A stretch of DNA of 64,000 nt from an uncultured Dehalococcoidia bacterium (lineage in GTDB: Bacteria; Chloroflexota; Dehalococcoidia; Lucifugimonadales; UBA3495): NCBI GenBank assembly GCA_958296385.1, contig OY282494.1, forward strand, positions 2,145,537-2,209,536. The letters are read 5' to 3'. The notes beneath the pieces are model-generated. The model made no database searches, was not told the DNA's origin, and saw only the letters and a list, made by a program, of their open reading frames with translations. Positions 19,077 through 27,125 of the stretch are shown here, piece by piece; position 1 is the first letter of the stretch; each line of letters begins with the position of its first letter. The translations under genes were made by a program, and so were the position numbers.

Positions 19077-19125
19077 GCGGGCTTTTGCGGCTGACAGATG
19101 CTGATGCGGGGTTGGTTACCGGGGG

Positions 19126-19983
19126 TTAGTCTTTCTGCGGCCAGGGGATTTCCAGTCGCCGTTCGCTAATCCGGGCTTCGGCCTTGACGATGCCGGCTTC
19201 AGCCCGGAGGCGGGCCGCGCGGTTCTCGGCGATGAGGGCTTCGTCCCAGAAGCGGGCCGCGAGGTACTCGGCGGTGCGGGCATCAGCCCGGAGGCGGGCC
19301 GCGCGGGCGGCGGCGGTGCGGGCCTGCTCATTGAGGTGGGCTTCCTTCACGTCGTCAAAGGTTAGGATGTGCCGTCCGGTGGCCGGGTCGTGCCAGGTTA
19401 ACCGGCCGCGTTCCCAGCGGAGGTACAGGTGCAGCGCGGGGCTGTAGCCCTGCAATACGCCGTCCGGCAGTTCCTCAATGGGGATGGGCTCATAGTGGTC
19501 GTCCACCAGCCGGTCTCCGGTCAGCCGGGAGCCGCAATACTCGCCGGTTTGGTCAAAGCGCCAGTACTCCAGGATGCCCAGCGCCGCGTAATCAGCCGGC
19601 TTCTGCTCCACGTCCACCTTCGCCGTGCTTTCCGAGGCTACTTCCAGCACAAAATCCGGCGGCTTGCCCTGCTCCGTTATCAGATAACCCCCGGTGGCAA
19701 AGTAAGCCGCCGGGTCAACGTCAAAGGCGATGAGCAAATCGGGGCAGCGCAAGCCCAGAGTGCCGGGGCGCGGCCCGCGGGCCAGCCAAAAGTCGGCGCC
19801 CACCAGGGTGGTATCCCGGTTGCCGAGATACTGGACGAGGTGGTGGCAGTGGCCCGTATAAGTCAGTTGTCGGTGGTTAGTCATTGACTCATCAATCTCA
19901 CGTTCGGGCGGCTCCGGGAACCGGAAAGGTTCCGGGGCCGGCGGTGGCGCCGGCGGCGTTTTGACGGCGATGGCAGTAGTCAT
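19126..19983 (-). CDS. Uma2-family protein, cluster copy 3 (mosaic)
   Basis: A 285-residue paralogue from ATG 19983. The core carries LRCPDLLIAFD, DFVLEVASEST and VEQKPADYAALGILEYW. The N-terminal NHRQLTYTGHCHHL matches copy 1, while the middle NRDTTLVGADFWLARGPRPG matches copy 2, so the gene is a mosaic of its neighbours. The tail is different: a longer alanine/arginine coiled coil with an internal repeat around AARLRADA and AARLRAEA. The first gene of the cluster, with its own -10 at 20022-20027. Function unknown beyond the nuclease-like fold. Confidence 0.85.
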   Translation of the reverse strand: MTTAIAVKTPPAPPPAPEPFRFPEPPEREIDESMTNHRQLTYTGHCHHLVQYLGNRDTTLVGADFWLARGPRPGTLGLRCPDLLIAFDVDPAAYFATGGYLITEQGKPPDFVLEVASESTAKVDVEQKPADYAALGILEYWRFDQTGEYCGSRLTGDRLVDDHYEPIPIEELPDGVLQGYSPALHLYLRWERGRLTWHDPATGRHILTFDDVKEAHLNEQARTAAARAARLRADARTAEYLAARFWDEALIAENRAARLRAEAGIVKAEARISERRLEIPWPQKD

Positions 19984-20021
19984 GCTGAACCTCTGGAATC
20001 TGGCGGGACATGGTGCGCCGT

Positions 20022-20027
20022 ATTATA
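20022..20027 (-). promoter_or_regulatory. -10 element upstream of Uma2 copy 3
   Basis: Minus strand GGGTATAATA, about 40 bases before ATG 19983. The context differs from the -10 elements of copies 1 and 2. Confidence 0.45.
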
Positions 20028-20074
20028 CCCGTCCTGAAATCGGGCTGGCATACCGGGTTGGGGTAGTCTGAGCG

Positions 20075-21172
20075 CTAAAACCCTCTGATACGCGGCAGAA
20101 CCTTGCGCCCGAACAGTTCTATGGATTCCATAACCGTTTGGTGCGCTACTCCCGGCTGCTGAAAGGCCAGGTCCACCACGCCCACGCTGCACTTGTCGCG
20201 GTACTCCCGCAGCTGCTCCACCACCGTGTCGGGGCTGCCGACGAAGTTCATCATGTAGCCAATTCCCCGGTTGGCGTTGACCTCCGGCGGACGGGCCGGC
20301 GTTATTCGCGGGTCAAGTTCGTCGTTGAATCGCCGGGATGATGCCGTACCGCCATCACGGGTTGCCGCGCCACCGCCGGCCGCCTGCGTTATGTCGGCGA
20401 GGCACTCTTGCGCGGCGGCGTCGGTTTCGGCCAGGCAGATGCCGCCCCGGTAGGCGATTTGCTCCGGCGTCGGCTCCCAGCCGGACTGCCGGCACTGCTC
20501 CCGATAAACCGCTATAACCTGCGCCATATCGTCTGCCCGGTCGTAGGAAACCGCTACGCCCAGGCGGTGGGCGGCGGCGTAGCGCACGGTGGGCGCGCTG
20601 CGGGTGGCTACGAACAGCGGCGGGTGCGGCTGCTGCACGGGGCGCGGCCAGACGGCGACGGTGCCGTACTGGTAATGCGCGCCCTGCCACGTAAACGGTT
20701 CCGGCTCGGTCAGGGCGTGCCGCACGATGTCCATACCCTCCAGCAGCCGCGCTCTGGCCGTGGCGCGGCCAACGCCATGCACGGCGTCCTCGTTGGGCGT
20801 GCCGCGCATAAACGCCGCCACCAGCCGCCCGCCGGTCAGGTTGTCCAGCATCGCAATCTCCTCCGCCGCCCGCACCGGATTGTTGATGGGCAGCAGCTGC
20901 CCCAGCAGCGCAATCCTGGCCCGGCGGCAGCGCTGCGCGACGGCGGCCGCCATCACCGCCGGGCTGGGCGTCAGGCGGGCGCCGGAGTAGTGATGCTCCG
21001 ATACGCTAATCCAGTCAAACCCCACCGATTCCGCCAGCGCACACTCGTCCAGTCCCTCCCGGTACGACCGTTCGGACGCCGGCGGGTTTTGATGCCGGGG
21101 CGCCACCGGCCACGCGCCGGGCAGCGCGTGCCGCTCGGAGTACCCCATACAGCCAAAGTACGAAGCCAGCAT
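20075..21172 (-). CDS. LLM-class flavin-dependent oxidoreductase
   Basis: A 365-residue luciferase-like monooxygenase. ATG 21172 is preferred to the longer frame, which would overlap the VOC gene. Family marks: FDWISVSEHHYSG near residue 55, LGQLLPINNPVRAAEEIAMLDNLTGGRL, GTPNEDAVHG, and a C-terminal GSPDTVVEQLREYRD. These TIM-barrel enzymes use reduced FMN and oxygen to oxidise organic substrates; expanded paralogue sets are known in SAR202 Chloroflexota. The exact substrate is not predictable. It is the third gene of a minus-strand group with a VOC protein and a HEPN-like protein. Confidence 0.9.
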   Translation of the reverse strand: MLASYFGCMGYSERHALPGAWPVAPRHQNPPASERSYREGLDECALAESVGFDWISVSEHHYSGARLTPSPAVMAAAVAQRCRRARIALLGQLLPINNPVRAAEEIAMLDNLTGGRLVAAFMRGTPNEDAVHGVGRATARARLLEGMDIVRHALTEPEPFTWQGAHYQYGTVAVWPRPVQQPHPPLFVATRSAPTVRYAAAHRLGVAVSYDRADDMAQVIAVYREQCRQSGWEPTPEQIAYRGGICLAETDAAAQECLADITQAAGGGAATRDGGTASSRRFNDELDPRITPARPPEVNANRGIGYMMNFVGSPDTVVEQLREYRDKCSVGVVDLAFQQPGVAHQTVMESIELFGRKVLPRIRGF

Positions 21173-21210
21173 CGCAATCGCCTCGCGCCGTCCGTGCGTA
21201 AAACCCGGCG

Positions 21211-21636
21211 CTACTGCTCGGCGGGCAAGTCGTAGTTGAACATCCAGTTGACGCCGAACTTGTCGGTGCAGCACGCAAAATAAGCGCCCCAGAACATATC
21301 CGCCGGCGCCACCTTAACCGTGCCGCCCGCCGCCATCCCGCTGAACAGCCGGTCGGTTTCCTCCCGGCTCTCGGTAAGGATGCTGATGGCAAAATTGTTG
21401 CCCGCAGTGCTGGGCGGCCCAAACGCCGAAGTAGTATCGCTGCCCATCAGCACACCCGACCCGATGGGCAAAGACACGTGCATGATGCGCTCACGCTCAT
21501 CGTCCGGCACCGACAAATCCGGCGGCCCATCGCCAAAAGTAGCCAGCCACGAGAACTCGCCGCCAAAGACCCCACGATAAAACTCAAAAGCCGCCCGGCA
21601 CTCCCCGTTGAAGTTAAGATAAGTGTTGATGTCCAT
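21211..21636 (-). CDS. PhnB-like VOC (glyoxalase-fold) protein
   Basis: A 141-residue protein from ATG 21636 with AGAGGAGA just before it. It has the PhnB/3-demethylubiquinone-methyltransferase-like VOC layout: YLNFNGECRAAFEFYRGVFGG, IMHVSLPIGSGVLMGSD, TESREETDRLFSGMAAGG and a final WGAYFACCTDKFGVNWMFN. VOC proteins fold as paired beta-alpha-beta3 units, often with a bound metal; many in this subgroup have no proven activity. A gap of 38 bases separates it from the flavin oxidoreductase downstream, so co-expression is likely. Confidence 0.9.
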   Translation of the reverse strand: MDINTYLNFNGECRAAFEFYRGVFGGEFSWLATFGDGPPDLSVPDDERERIMHVSLPIGSGVLMGSDTTSAFGPPSTAGNNFAISILTESREETDRLFSGMAAGGTVKVAPADMFWGAYFACCTDKFGVNWMFNYDLPAEQ

Positions 21637-21657
21637 TATATTCTCCTCTGGATTTTC

Positions 21658-22044
21658 CTATCGACGGCCGGTTTCACCATCCAGCACTGCCAGCAGACGG
21701 GCTACAAAGCGCTGCACCGCCGGGCGTTCCGTCGCAATATCGTAGTCCTCCATATTGTCGTGAAAGGAGTTCTCGTGAAACCGCTCCGCAGCCGAAAACC
21801 CGCCCACGATAAGCGGCTCCCCCTGCTCCCGCGCCACCTCCGCAACCGCCTGCTTCATCGCCCGGTGGCTCCGGTAACGCCACCCCCGCCGCTGGCAAAT
21901 GGCAATGACCGCCTGCGTAGCCGCCCAGTAAAGTTGCTCCGAGCCTTGCAGATGGTCACCGGCGGCAAACTCCCGGTCAGACGCGACCAGGAAATCGCGC
22001 GCCGTTTGAGCGTGCTCTTGAGCGGTCATTTCGCGGGTAGTCAC
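21658..22044 (-). CDS. HEPN/PaREP1-like small helical protein
   Basis: A 128-residue helical protein; GTG 22044 is supported by GGGAG upstream. Central motif ATQAVIAICQRRGWRYRSH resembles KHAINAIAVQRGWRHAT of the 2427-2786 product and AVTAVARRRGWT in the protease fusion, so three members of this family lie in the window. Start-proximal helix (AQEHAQTARDFLVASDREF) resembles sugar-binding-pocket-free HEPN helices. RNase or nucleotide-linked function is possible but no catalytic residues can be assigned. It is followed 21 bases later by the VOC gene. Confidence 0.65.
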   Translation of the reverse strand: MTTREMTAQEHAQTARDFLVASDREFAAGDHLQGSEQLYWAATQAVIAICQRRGWRYRSHRAMKQAVAEVAREQGEPLIVGGFSAAERFHENSFHDNMEDYDIATERPAVQRFVARLLAVLDGETGRR

Positions 22045-22199
22045 AGCAATCTCCCATCCGATTGGATTGAGGCTACATTATGCCAGATTTATCAGCAACC
22101 GCTATCGGCAGTGGCCGGCCGGCTGGCGTAACTACCAGGCGTTAGGGTTATAAGCATCCGGCGGCGTTACGCCGTGGAATATGGAGTATTGCGATATGA

Positions 22200-22856
22200 C
22201 TACATCAGCGAATAAACGCCATCGACTGGTTCAGAACTTCGCCCATGTCCGCTTTCACGGCAGTTGATGAGTTCAAGCATATATTGCTTTTCCTCAATAT
22301 GACGGAGTTCCGGAGCTGGAACACGGGTCGGCGTAAGTGTGGGAACCGGAGCCAGGGTTGGTGTCGGTTGCTTTGCCTCTGCATTGGTAGATGTTGGCCG
22401 CAGCGCCGGTATCACCGCCAATGGAGCATCGCTGGTCCTTGTTGTAGTCGGAGTCGGCATCGGCATAGCCGGCGCAATCGCGCCAGCCGCGCCATTTTGC
22501 CCGACAATGTTTCCAATCACGCCGCTGCCCCGGTCCAGCCACCATAGAACCCCGCCTATCACAGCCAGTATGACGACTATGAGAATAACAGCCTTGAGTC
22601 GGCTGCGGGAATTCCCTCTCCTCCGGGCGCGGCGTTCCAACCGCCTTATGTCATCCTCAAAGACGGGAGGACGGCGAACCACGTCAAACCGTAATTCTCT
22701 TACTCTCGGTGTATTGAAAGTGCGGTTGCATCTCCGACACCGCCACAGTTGCGAGCTATGACGCCGCCGCCGGATTCGGATACTCGAACTACGGCAGTGA
22801 GGGCAGGTGGCGACTTGTCCGGTGTCAAATCCACCACCTTGGGGTACGTTTATCAT
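22200..22856 (-). CDS. Zinc-ribbon, single-pass membrane protein with truncated CAP-like end
   Basis: A 218-residue protein from ATG 22856 (TAAGGAA upstream). Residues 18-45 form a zinc ribbon with CPHC and CRRC pairs; an Arg-rich stretch follows, then one transmembrane helix (AVILIVVILAVIGGVLWWL) and a Pro/Thr-rich linker. The end, HIEEKQYMLELINCRESG, looks like the first helix of a CAP/SCP domain (which begins with a similar ..LINxxR..), but the protein stops 20 residues later. It could therefore be a truncated CAP protein or a genuine short form. Orientation would place the ribbon in the cytoplasm and the linker outside. Confidence 0.7.
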   Translation of the reverse strand: MINVPQGGGFDTGQVATCPHCRSSSIRIRRRRHSSQLWRCRRCNRTFNTPRVRELRFDVVRRPPVFEDDIRRLERRARRRGNSRSRLKAVILIVVILAVIGGVLWWLDRGSGVIGNIVGQNGAAGAIAPAMPMPTPTTTRTSDAPLAVIPALRPTSTNAEAKQPTPTLAPVPTLTPTRVPAPELRHIEEKQYMLELINCRESGHGRSSEPVDGVYSLM

Positions 22857-22988
22857 GATTTCATTTCCTTATGACTAAAGTATGCCGCACCGGACGCATG
22901 GAAACCTCATCCAACGGCAGCCATAGTTCGGCAGCGGCTGCACAATTGGACGGAGATTTCCATGCCAACAGGCAATCCCGGCTGAACG

Positions 22989-23945
22989 CTACTCCTCATC
23001 ATCCGGGTGGGTGCTGATAAACCGCCCGGCCCGCCCGGCGTCAACGTGCGGCGCGCGTACTTCTACGCCGGCTTGTTCCTCTTGCAGCCGCACGGTTACG
23101 CTGCTGTCCAGTTCGGCCCAGCCTCGGTTCATCGCCTGCATTGCTATTTGCTCGGCCAGCGTGGACATTGGCATTGGCACGTCGTATTCGCGGGCCAGTT
23201 CGGTGGCCAGCGTTATGTCCTTGAACGCCAGGTTGAGGGCAAAGCTGGCCGGCTCAAACTCGCCCCGGAACATCGTGCGCACCAGCCCCTCGTGCAGCAC
23301 GCGCATCCGGCCCAGCGAACCCCGGCGGACGCATTCCCACAGCGCCTCCGGTTCCACGCCGGCCTTGACGCCCAGCGTCAGCCCCTCGGCGATGGCCTGG
23401 CGCACGCTGTGGCCAATCATGTTATGCACCAGCTTGGCCACGCTGCCGGCGCCAATTTCGCCGGCGTAAAACACCTTGTCCCCAAAAGCGTCCAGCACCG
23501 GCTTGATACGGTCAAACACCTCCCGGTCGCCGCCCACCATCACCGCCAGATTACCCGACGTCGCCCCCGTCTTGCCGCCGCTCACCGGGGCGTCCAGCAC
23601 GTAGGCGCCCTTGGCCCGGAACTGCGGTTCAATCTCCCGGATGAGCGTCGGCCGGCTGGACGACAAATCAATGTACACAGAGCCCGGCCGGATGCCCTCC
23701 AGCACGCCCGACGCGCCCAGCGACACTGTTTCAACCTCATACGGGCCGGGCAACGACGTAAAGGTAACGTCGCAAGCGGCGGCAACCTCGGCGGGCGTGT
23801 TGGCCAGCCGCGCGCCGCCCTCCAGCAGCGGCAGCGCCGCCTCCTCGCGCAGGTCATAAACCACCATTGGATAGCCCGCCCGCTGAATGTTGGCCGACAT
23901 CCCGCCGCCCATGTTGCCCAATCCGATAAATCCTACCGTTTCCAT
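22989..23945 (-). CDS. 3-hydroxyisobutyrate dehydrogenase-family NAD(P)-dependent oxidoreductase
   Basis: A 318-residue protein from ATG 23945. The N-terminal Rossmann motif is VGFIGLGNMGGGMSANI; the substrate-binding DAPVSGGKTGATSG tract is near residue 122, and the catalytic lysine lies in GSVAKLVHNMIG near residue 170. Length and order fit beta-hydroxyacid dehydrogenases (3-hydroxyisobutyrate, tartronate semialdehyde or related). A C-terminal tail after residue 295 (VEVRAPHVDAGRAGRF) is extra. It is single-gene, with an extended -10 at 24001-24009. Cofactor preference is not certain; there is no neighbouring valine or glyoxylate pathway gene to fix the substrate. Confidence 0.88.
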   Translation of the reverse strand: METVGFIGLGNMGGGMSANIQRAGYPMVVYDLREEAALPLLEGGARLANTPAEVAAACDVTFTSLPGPYEVETVSLGASGVLEGIRPGSVYIDLSSSRPTLIREIEPQFRAKGAYVLDAPVSGGKTGATSGNLAVMVGGDREVFDRIKPVLDAFGDKVFYAGEIGAGSVAKLVHNMIGHSVRQAIAEGLTLGVKAGVEPEALWECVRRGSLGRMRVLHEGLVRTMFRGEFEPASFALNLAFKDITLATELAREYDVPMPMSTLAEQIAMQAMNRGWAELDSSVTVRLQEEQAGVEVRAPHVDAGRAGRFISTHPDDEE

Positions 23946-24000
23946 TGTGTACCGTCACTCCATCCCATTGCGTTTTGATTGCTGCCTGTTGATTGCGGCG

Positions 24001-24009
24001 AGTATAACA
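24001..24009 (-). promoter_or_regulatory. Extended -10 for the hydroxyacid dehydrogenase gene
   Basis: Minus strand reads TGTTATACT, a TGn extended -10, about 55 bases before ATG 23945. Confidence 0.45.
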
Positions 24010-24117
24010 CCGGCCCCCGCGCCGCCCGTCATTGCCGGGCGCTCCGGTGTCATTTGGCACTTGCCCCGCCCCGGTGCAGGTGCTAGACTGCCCCGTCATT
24101 CTTTGATTTGACCGCCG

Positions 24118-25380
24118 ATGCTTGTGTTAACCGTTGCCGAGAACCCGATGATGGCGGGCGTTTTCCCTGCCCACCGCGCCGACGCTCAGACCGCCGTTCT
24201 CGCTGCGGTGCGCCGTCTGGCCGATGACGCCGGCGTTGCCGCCTACCTGGTGGGCGGCCCGGTGCGCGACCGCCTGCTGGGTGTCCCCGTCCACGACCTT
24301 GACGTCACGGTAGCAGGCGATGCCCCGGCGCTGGCGCAACGCCTGGCCGACGCCATCGGCGGGCAATGCACCGTACACCGTCGCTTTGGCACCGCTACGG
24401 TTGAGACGCCTAACATCGCCGTTGACCTGGTATCCGCCCGCCGCGAAACCTACCCGACGCCGGCCGCGCTGCCGGTTGTCCAAACGGGCACGCTGGCCGA
24501 CGACCTGGCCCGCCGCGATTTCACCATCAACGCCATGGCCCAGCCCATCGCCGGCGCTGACGACGACACCGGCAACGACGGCCTGATTGACCATCACGGC
24601 GGCCGCGCTGACCTGGCATCGGGCGTCATCCGCACGCTGCATCCCCGCAGTTTTTGCGATGACCCTACCCGCATATTCCGGGCGGTTCGCTACGAGCAGC
24701 GGTTCGGTTTCCGCATTGCTGCGGACACCCTGAACGGCCTGCAATCCGCCGTCGCCGCCGGCAGCATCGGCCGGCTGTCGGGCGACCGGGTGCGGCACGA
24801 ACTGGCGCGCATCCTGCATGAGCCGGCCCCGCTGCCGGCGCTGCAACGGGCCAATGCGCTGGGCATCTGGCCGGCCGTCCATCCGTCGCTGAACGCAGCC
24901 CATCTCAGCGGATTGCAAGACTGGCAAGCCCCGGCCCCGGCCTGGATGTCGGCGCTGGTGTGGCCCCTCAGCGGGCCGGCCGGCGCAGCCGTCGCATCAC
25001 GCCTCAATGCGCCATCAGACTGGATGCGGGCCATCAGCGACACGGCCATTTTGACGTCAAGATTGCCGGCGCTGCAAGCGGACAATCTGCCGCCATCGGG
25101 TGTATGTTTAGAGTTGGACGGGTTATCGCCCGACGCGCTGGCCGCCGGTATCGCCCTGGCGCCGGCGCCGGCCAGCGCACGCATCGCCCGCTATCTGGCG
25201 GAATGGTGGCAAATTGCCCCGCTGCTGCGCGGCGATGACCTGCTGGCCATCGGCGTGCCGGCCGGGCCGTCCGTCGGCGAAGTCCTGCGGGTTCTGCGGC
25301 AGTCCCGGCTGGATGGCCAGGTCCACAGCCGGCAAGATGAAGTACAACTGGCCCGCCAATGGGCCGTCAAATCCGAATAA
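24118..25380 (+). CDS. CCA-adding enzyme / poly(A) polymerase family nucleotidyltransferase
   Basis: A 420-residue class II nucleotidyltransferase. Motifs in order: AYLVGGPVRDRLLG with DLDVTV (metal-binding DxD) near residue 60, RRDFTINAMA near 135, and DDPTRIFRAVRYEQRFGF near 180, followed by the helical body and tail. This adds or repairs the 3' CCA of tRNA, or acts as a related poly(A)-type polymerase; the two cannot be separated here. No HD domain is visible. The start could also be ATG 24148 or 24151, since no clear ribosome site precedes 24118. The encoded tRNA-Leu in this window already carries CCA, so a repair role is possible. Confidence 0.88.
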   Translation: MLVLTVAENPMMAGVFPAHRADAQTAVLAAVRRLADDAGVAAYLVGGPVRDRLLGVPVHDLDVTVAGDAPALAQRLADAIGGQCTVHRRFGTATVETPNIAVDLVSARRETYPTPAALPVVQTGTLADDLARRDFTINAMAQPIAGADDDTGNDGLIDHHGGRADLASGVIRTLHPRSFCDDPTRIFRAVRYEQRFGFRIAADTLNGLQSAVAAGSIGRLSGDRVRHELARILHEPAPLPALQRANALGIWPAVHPSLNAAHLSGLQDWQAPAPAWMSALVWPLSGPAGAAVASRLNAPSDWMRAISDTAILTSRLPALQADNLPPSGVCLELDGLSPDALAAGIALAPAPASARIARYLAEWWQIAPLLRGDDLLAIGVPAGPSVGEVLRVLRQSRLDGQVHSRQDEVQLARQWAVKSE

Positions 25381-25411
25381 TCAAACCTTTACAGTGGTTG
25401 GGAGGAGTGCA

Positions 25412-25639
25412 GTGGTTACCGCTTTTCAAGTGTCCGGGACGGCGTTTTGCGTGGTGTGCAACGAGGAACTGGAGGGGCCGCACCGCTCCACCTGCCAGAT
25501 GTGCGGCGGCCCCTTTCACCAGCCCTGGTCGCCCGACAGCACCGCGCCCCGCTGCGGCAAGGCCGCCAGCCACGACGAAACGCTGGCCGTCGTTTTCCTT
25601 TGCCGCGATTGCTACGACAATCGGCGCCCGCCCATGTAG
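25412..25639 (+). CDS. Small zinc-ribbon protein
   Basis: A 75-residue protein starting at GTG 25412, with GGAGGAG at 25401-25407. It contains CVVC near residue 13, CQMCGG near 28, a single RCGKAASH and a final CRDC, which together can bind two zinc ions in a treble-clef or double-ribbon arrangement. It lies in the short gap between the CCA-adding enzyme and the alcohol dehydrogenase-like gene, same strand. No family is recognised. The good ribosome site and regular cysteine pairs argue it is real rather than a fortuitous frame. Confidence 0.7.
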   Translation: MVTAFQVSGTAFCVVCNEELEGPHRSTCQMCGGPFHQPWSPDSTAPRCGKAASHDETLAVVFLCRDCYDNRRPPM

Positions 25640-25699
25640 GCGCATCCGTCAATCCGGCGCATCCATCCGTCTATCCGTCTATCAGGAGCAAGCGTACCG

Positions 25700-26737
25700 A
25701 TGAAAGCCGTTTATATTGAAGCCCACGGCGACGTGGACGTTCTCCAGTACGGTGACCGTCCCGACCCCACGCCGGGCCCCAACGACGTCGTGGTGCAGGT
25801 TCGGGCCAGCGCCCTGAACCGGCTGGACATATTCACCCGCCAGGGCCAGCGCGGCCTGGCGCGCGAGTTTCCGCCGCCGCTCATCCTGGGCGGCGATACC
25901 GCCGGCGAGGTGGTTGCCGCCGGCGCCGGCGTTACCACGCTGTCGGTTGGCGACCGGGTTGTCGTCAACCCCCGCGTGGCCTGCGGCGTCTGCCAGTGGT
26001 GCGGCTCCGGCCGCGACGACCTTTGCCCCCGCAGCCGGTTCCTCGGCACCGCCCGCGACGGCAGCTACGCCGAGCTGGTGGCCGTGCCGGAAGTGAACGC
26101 CTACCGGCTGGACGAATCCGTTTCCTTCGCGTCCGCCGCCGCCGTGCCGACGACCTATCTGCCGGTGTGGAACATGGCGGTGCGCCGGGCGGCGTTGCAG
26201 CCGTGGGAAACCGCGCTGGTTTTCTCGGCCTCGGCCGGCGTCGGCGCCGCCGCCATCCAGGTGTTCAAAAACGTGGTAGGCGCAACCGTCATCGCCACCA
26301 CCAGCACGCCGGAGAAAGCCGAACTGGCCCGCAACCTCGGCGCCGACCACGTCATCAACTACAACGACGAGGACATCACCCAGCGCGTGCGGGAGATTAC
26401 CGGCGGCGCCGGCGTGGATTTGCTCATTGACCACGTGGGCGCCGACGTGTGGGCCCACGGGTTCCGCGCCCTGCGCCCCGGCGGACGCTACTGCATCTGC
26501 GGCGCCACCAGCGGCCTGCGCACCGAACTGCATCTCGGCCTGCTGTTCAGCCGCCAGATTGAAATATACGGCGGCTACATGGGCTCCCGCGAGGATATGC
26601 GCCAAATCGCCGCCGTCCTCAATCGCGGCAGCGTCCAGCCCGCCATCCACCAAACCTACCCCCTGGCCCAAGCCGCCGCCGCACAGCAGGCAATGGAAGC
26701 CACCAACTTCTTCGGCAAACTGCTGCTCCAACCCTGA
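25700..26737 (+). CDS. Zinc-type medium-chain dehydrogenase / quinone oxidoreductase-like
   Basis: A 345-residue protein from ATG 25700 (CAGGAGC upstream). Family marks: MKAVYIEAHGDVDVLQYGD, ALNRLDIFTRQG, LGGDTAGEVVAAGAGV, structural zinc-type cysteines ACGVCQWCGSGRDDLC near residue 95, and a Rossmann glycine stretch SASAGVGAAAIQVF. The catalytic-zinc His is not in its usual GHE context, which instead reads GGDTAGEV, as in quinone-oxidoreductase-like members. It would reduce or oxidise alcohol, aldehyde or enone substrates with NAD(P)H. Substrate is not inferable. It sits 60 bases after the zinc-ribbon gene. Confidence 0.88.
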   Translation: MKAVYIEAHGDVDVLQYGDRPDPTPGPNDVVVQVRASALNRLDIFTRQGQRGLAREFPPPLILGGDTAGEVVAAGAGVTTLSVGDRVVVNPRVACGVCQWCGSGRDDLCPRSRFLGTARDGSYAELVAVPEVNAYRLDESVSFASAAAVPTTYLPVWNMAVRRAALQPWETALVFSASAGVGAAAIQVFKNVVGATVIATTSTPEKAELARNLGADHVINYNDEDITQRVREITGGAGVDLLIDHVGADVWAHGFRALRPGGRYCICGATSGLRTELHLGLLFSRQIEIYGGYMGSREDMRQIAAVLNRGSVQPAIHQTYPLAQAAAAQQAMEATNFFGKLLLQP

Positions 26738-26773
26738 TACCCCAACCGCTCAAACCGGCACCGGAGGAACATC

Positions 26774-27067
26774 ATGCTTTCTACCCCCCCCCCCCCCCGC
26801 ACTTTGCGGTTTAAAATGCGCTTGACGGCCGGGAAACGGCTGCTGGGCATAGCGCTGGCCGCCGCCGCCCTGGGCATTATGATTATGGCGTGCAGCACCA
26901 GCGCCACCCCGTCCGCGTGCCTCGAGGCCGCCGAGGACGCCGGCCTGCCCGACAGCGTCATCGAGCAGCTCGAAAAGCCGGGCGAGCTAAACGCCATCGA
27001 ACGCGTCGCCCTCCGCGAAATCCTCAAAAAAGCCGGGCTGGACACCGTCTGCGACCAGGTTAACTAG
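26774..27067 (+). CDS. Small lipoprotein with in-frame C15 tract
   Basis: A 97-residue product from ATG 26774, backed by a strong GGAGG at 26763-26767. The fourth to eighth codons are made by a C15 run (T-P-P-P-P-R), then KMRLTAGKRLLGIALAAAA and IMIMAC form a lipoprotein signal with the lipobox cysteine near residue 37. A second possible start, ATG 26816, gives a compact signal peptide beyond the tract but lacks a good ribosome site. The mature part is acidic and helical (AAEDAGLPDSVIEQLEKPG) with two further cysteines. Function unknown. A one-base tract change would shift the frame for the main start, so expression may be phase variable. Confidence 0.75.
   Translation: MLSTPPPPRTLRFKMRLTAGKRLLGIALAAAALGIMIMACSTSATPSACLEAAEDAGLPDSVIEQLEKPGELNAIERVALREILKKAGLDTVCDQVN
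26784..26798 (+). repeat. C15 homopolymer tract inside the lipoprotein start region
   Basis: Fifteen consecutive C in codons 4-9. The tract is preceded by TCTA, as is the C12 run at 17095-17106 on the same strand. At this length replication slippage is likely. Confidence 0.9.
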
Positions 27068-27125
27068 GCAAGCCCGTCTCCCATCGTCGTTCGTCGTCGT
27101 TCTGAGTGAGTTGTCGGTTCGTGGC

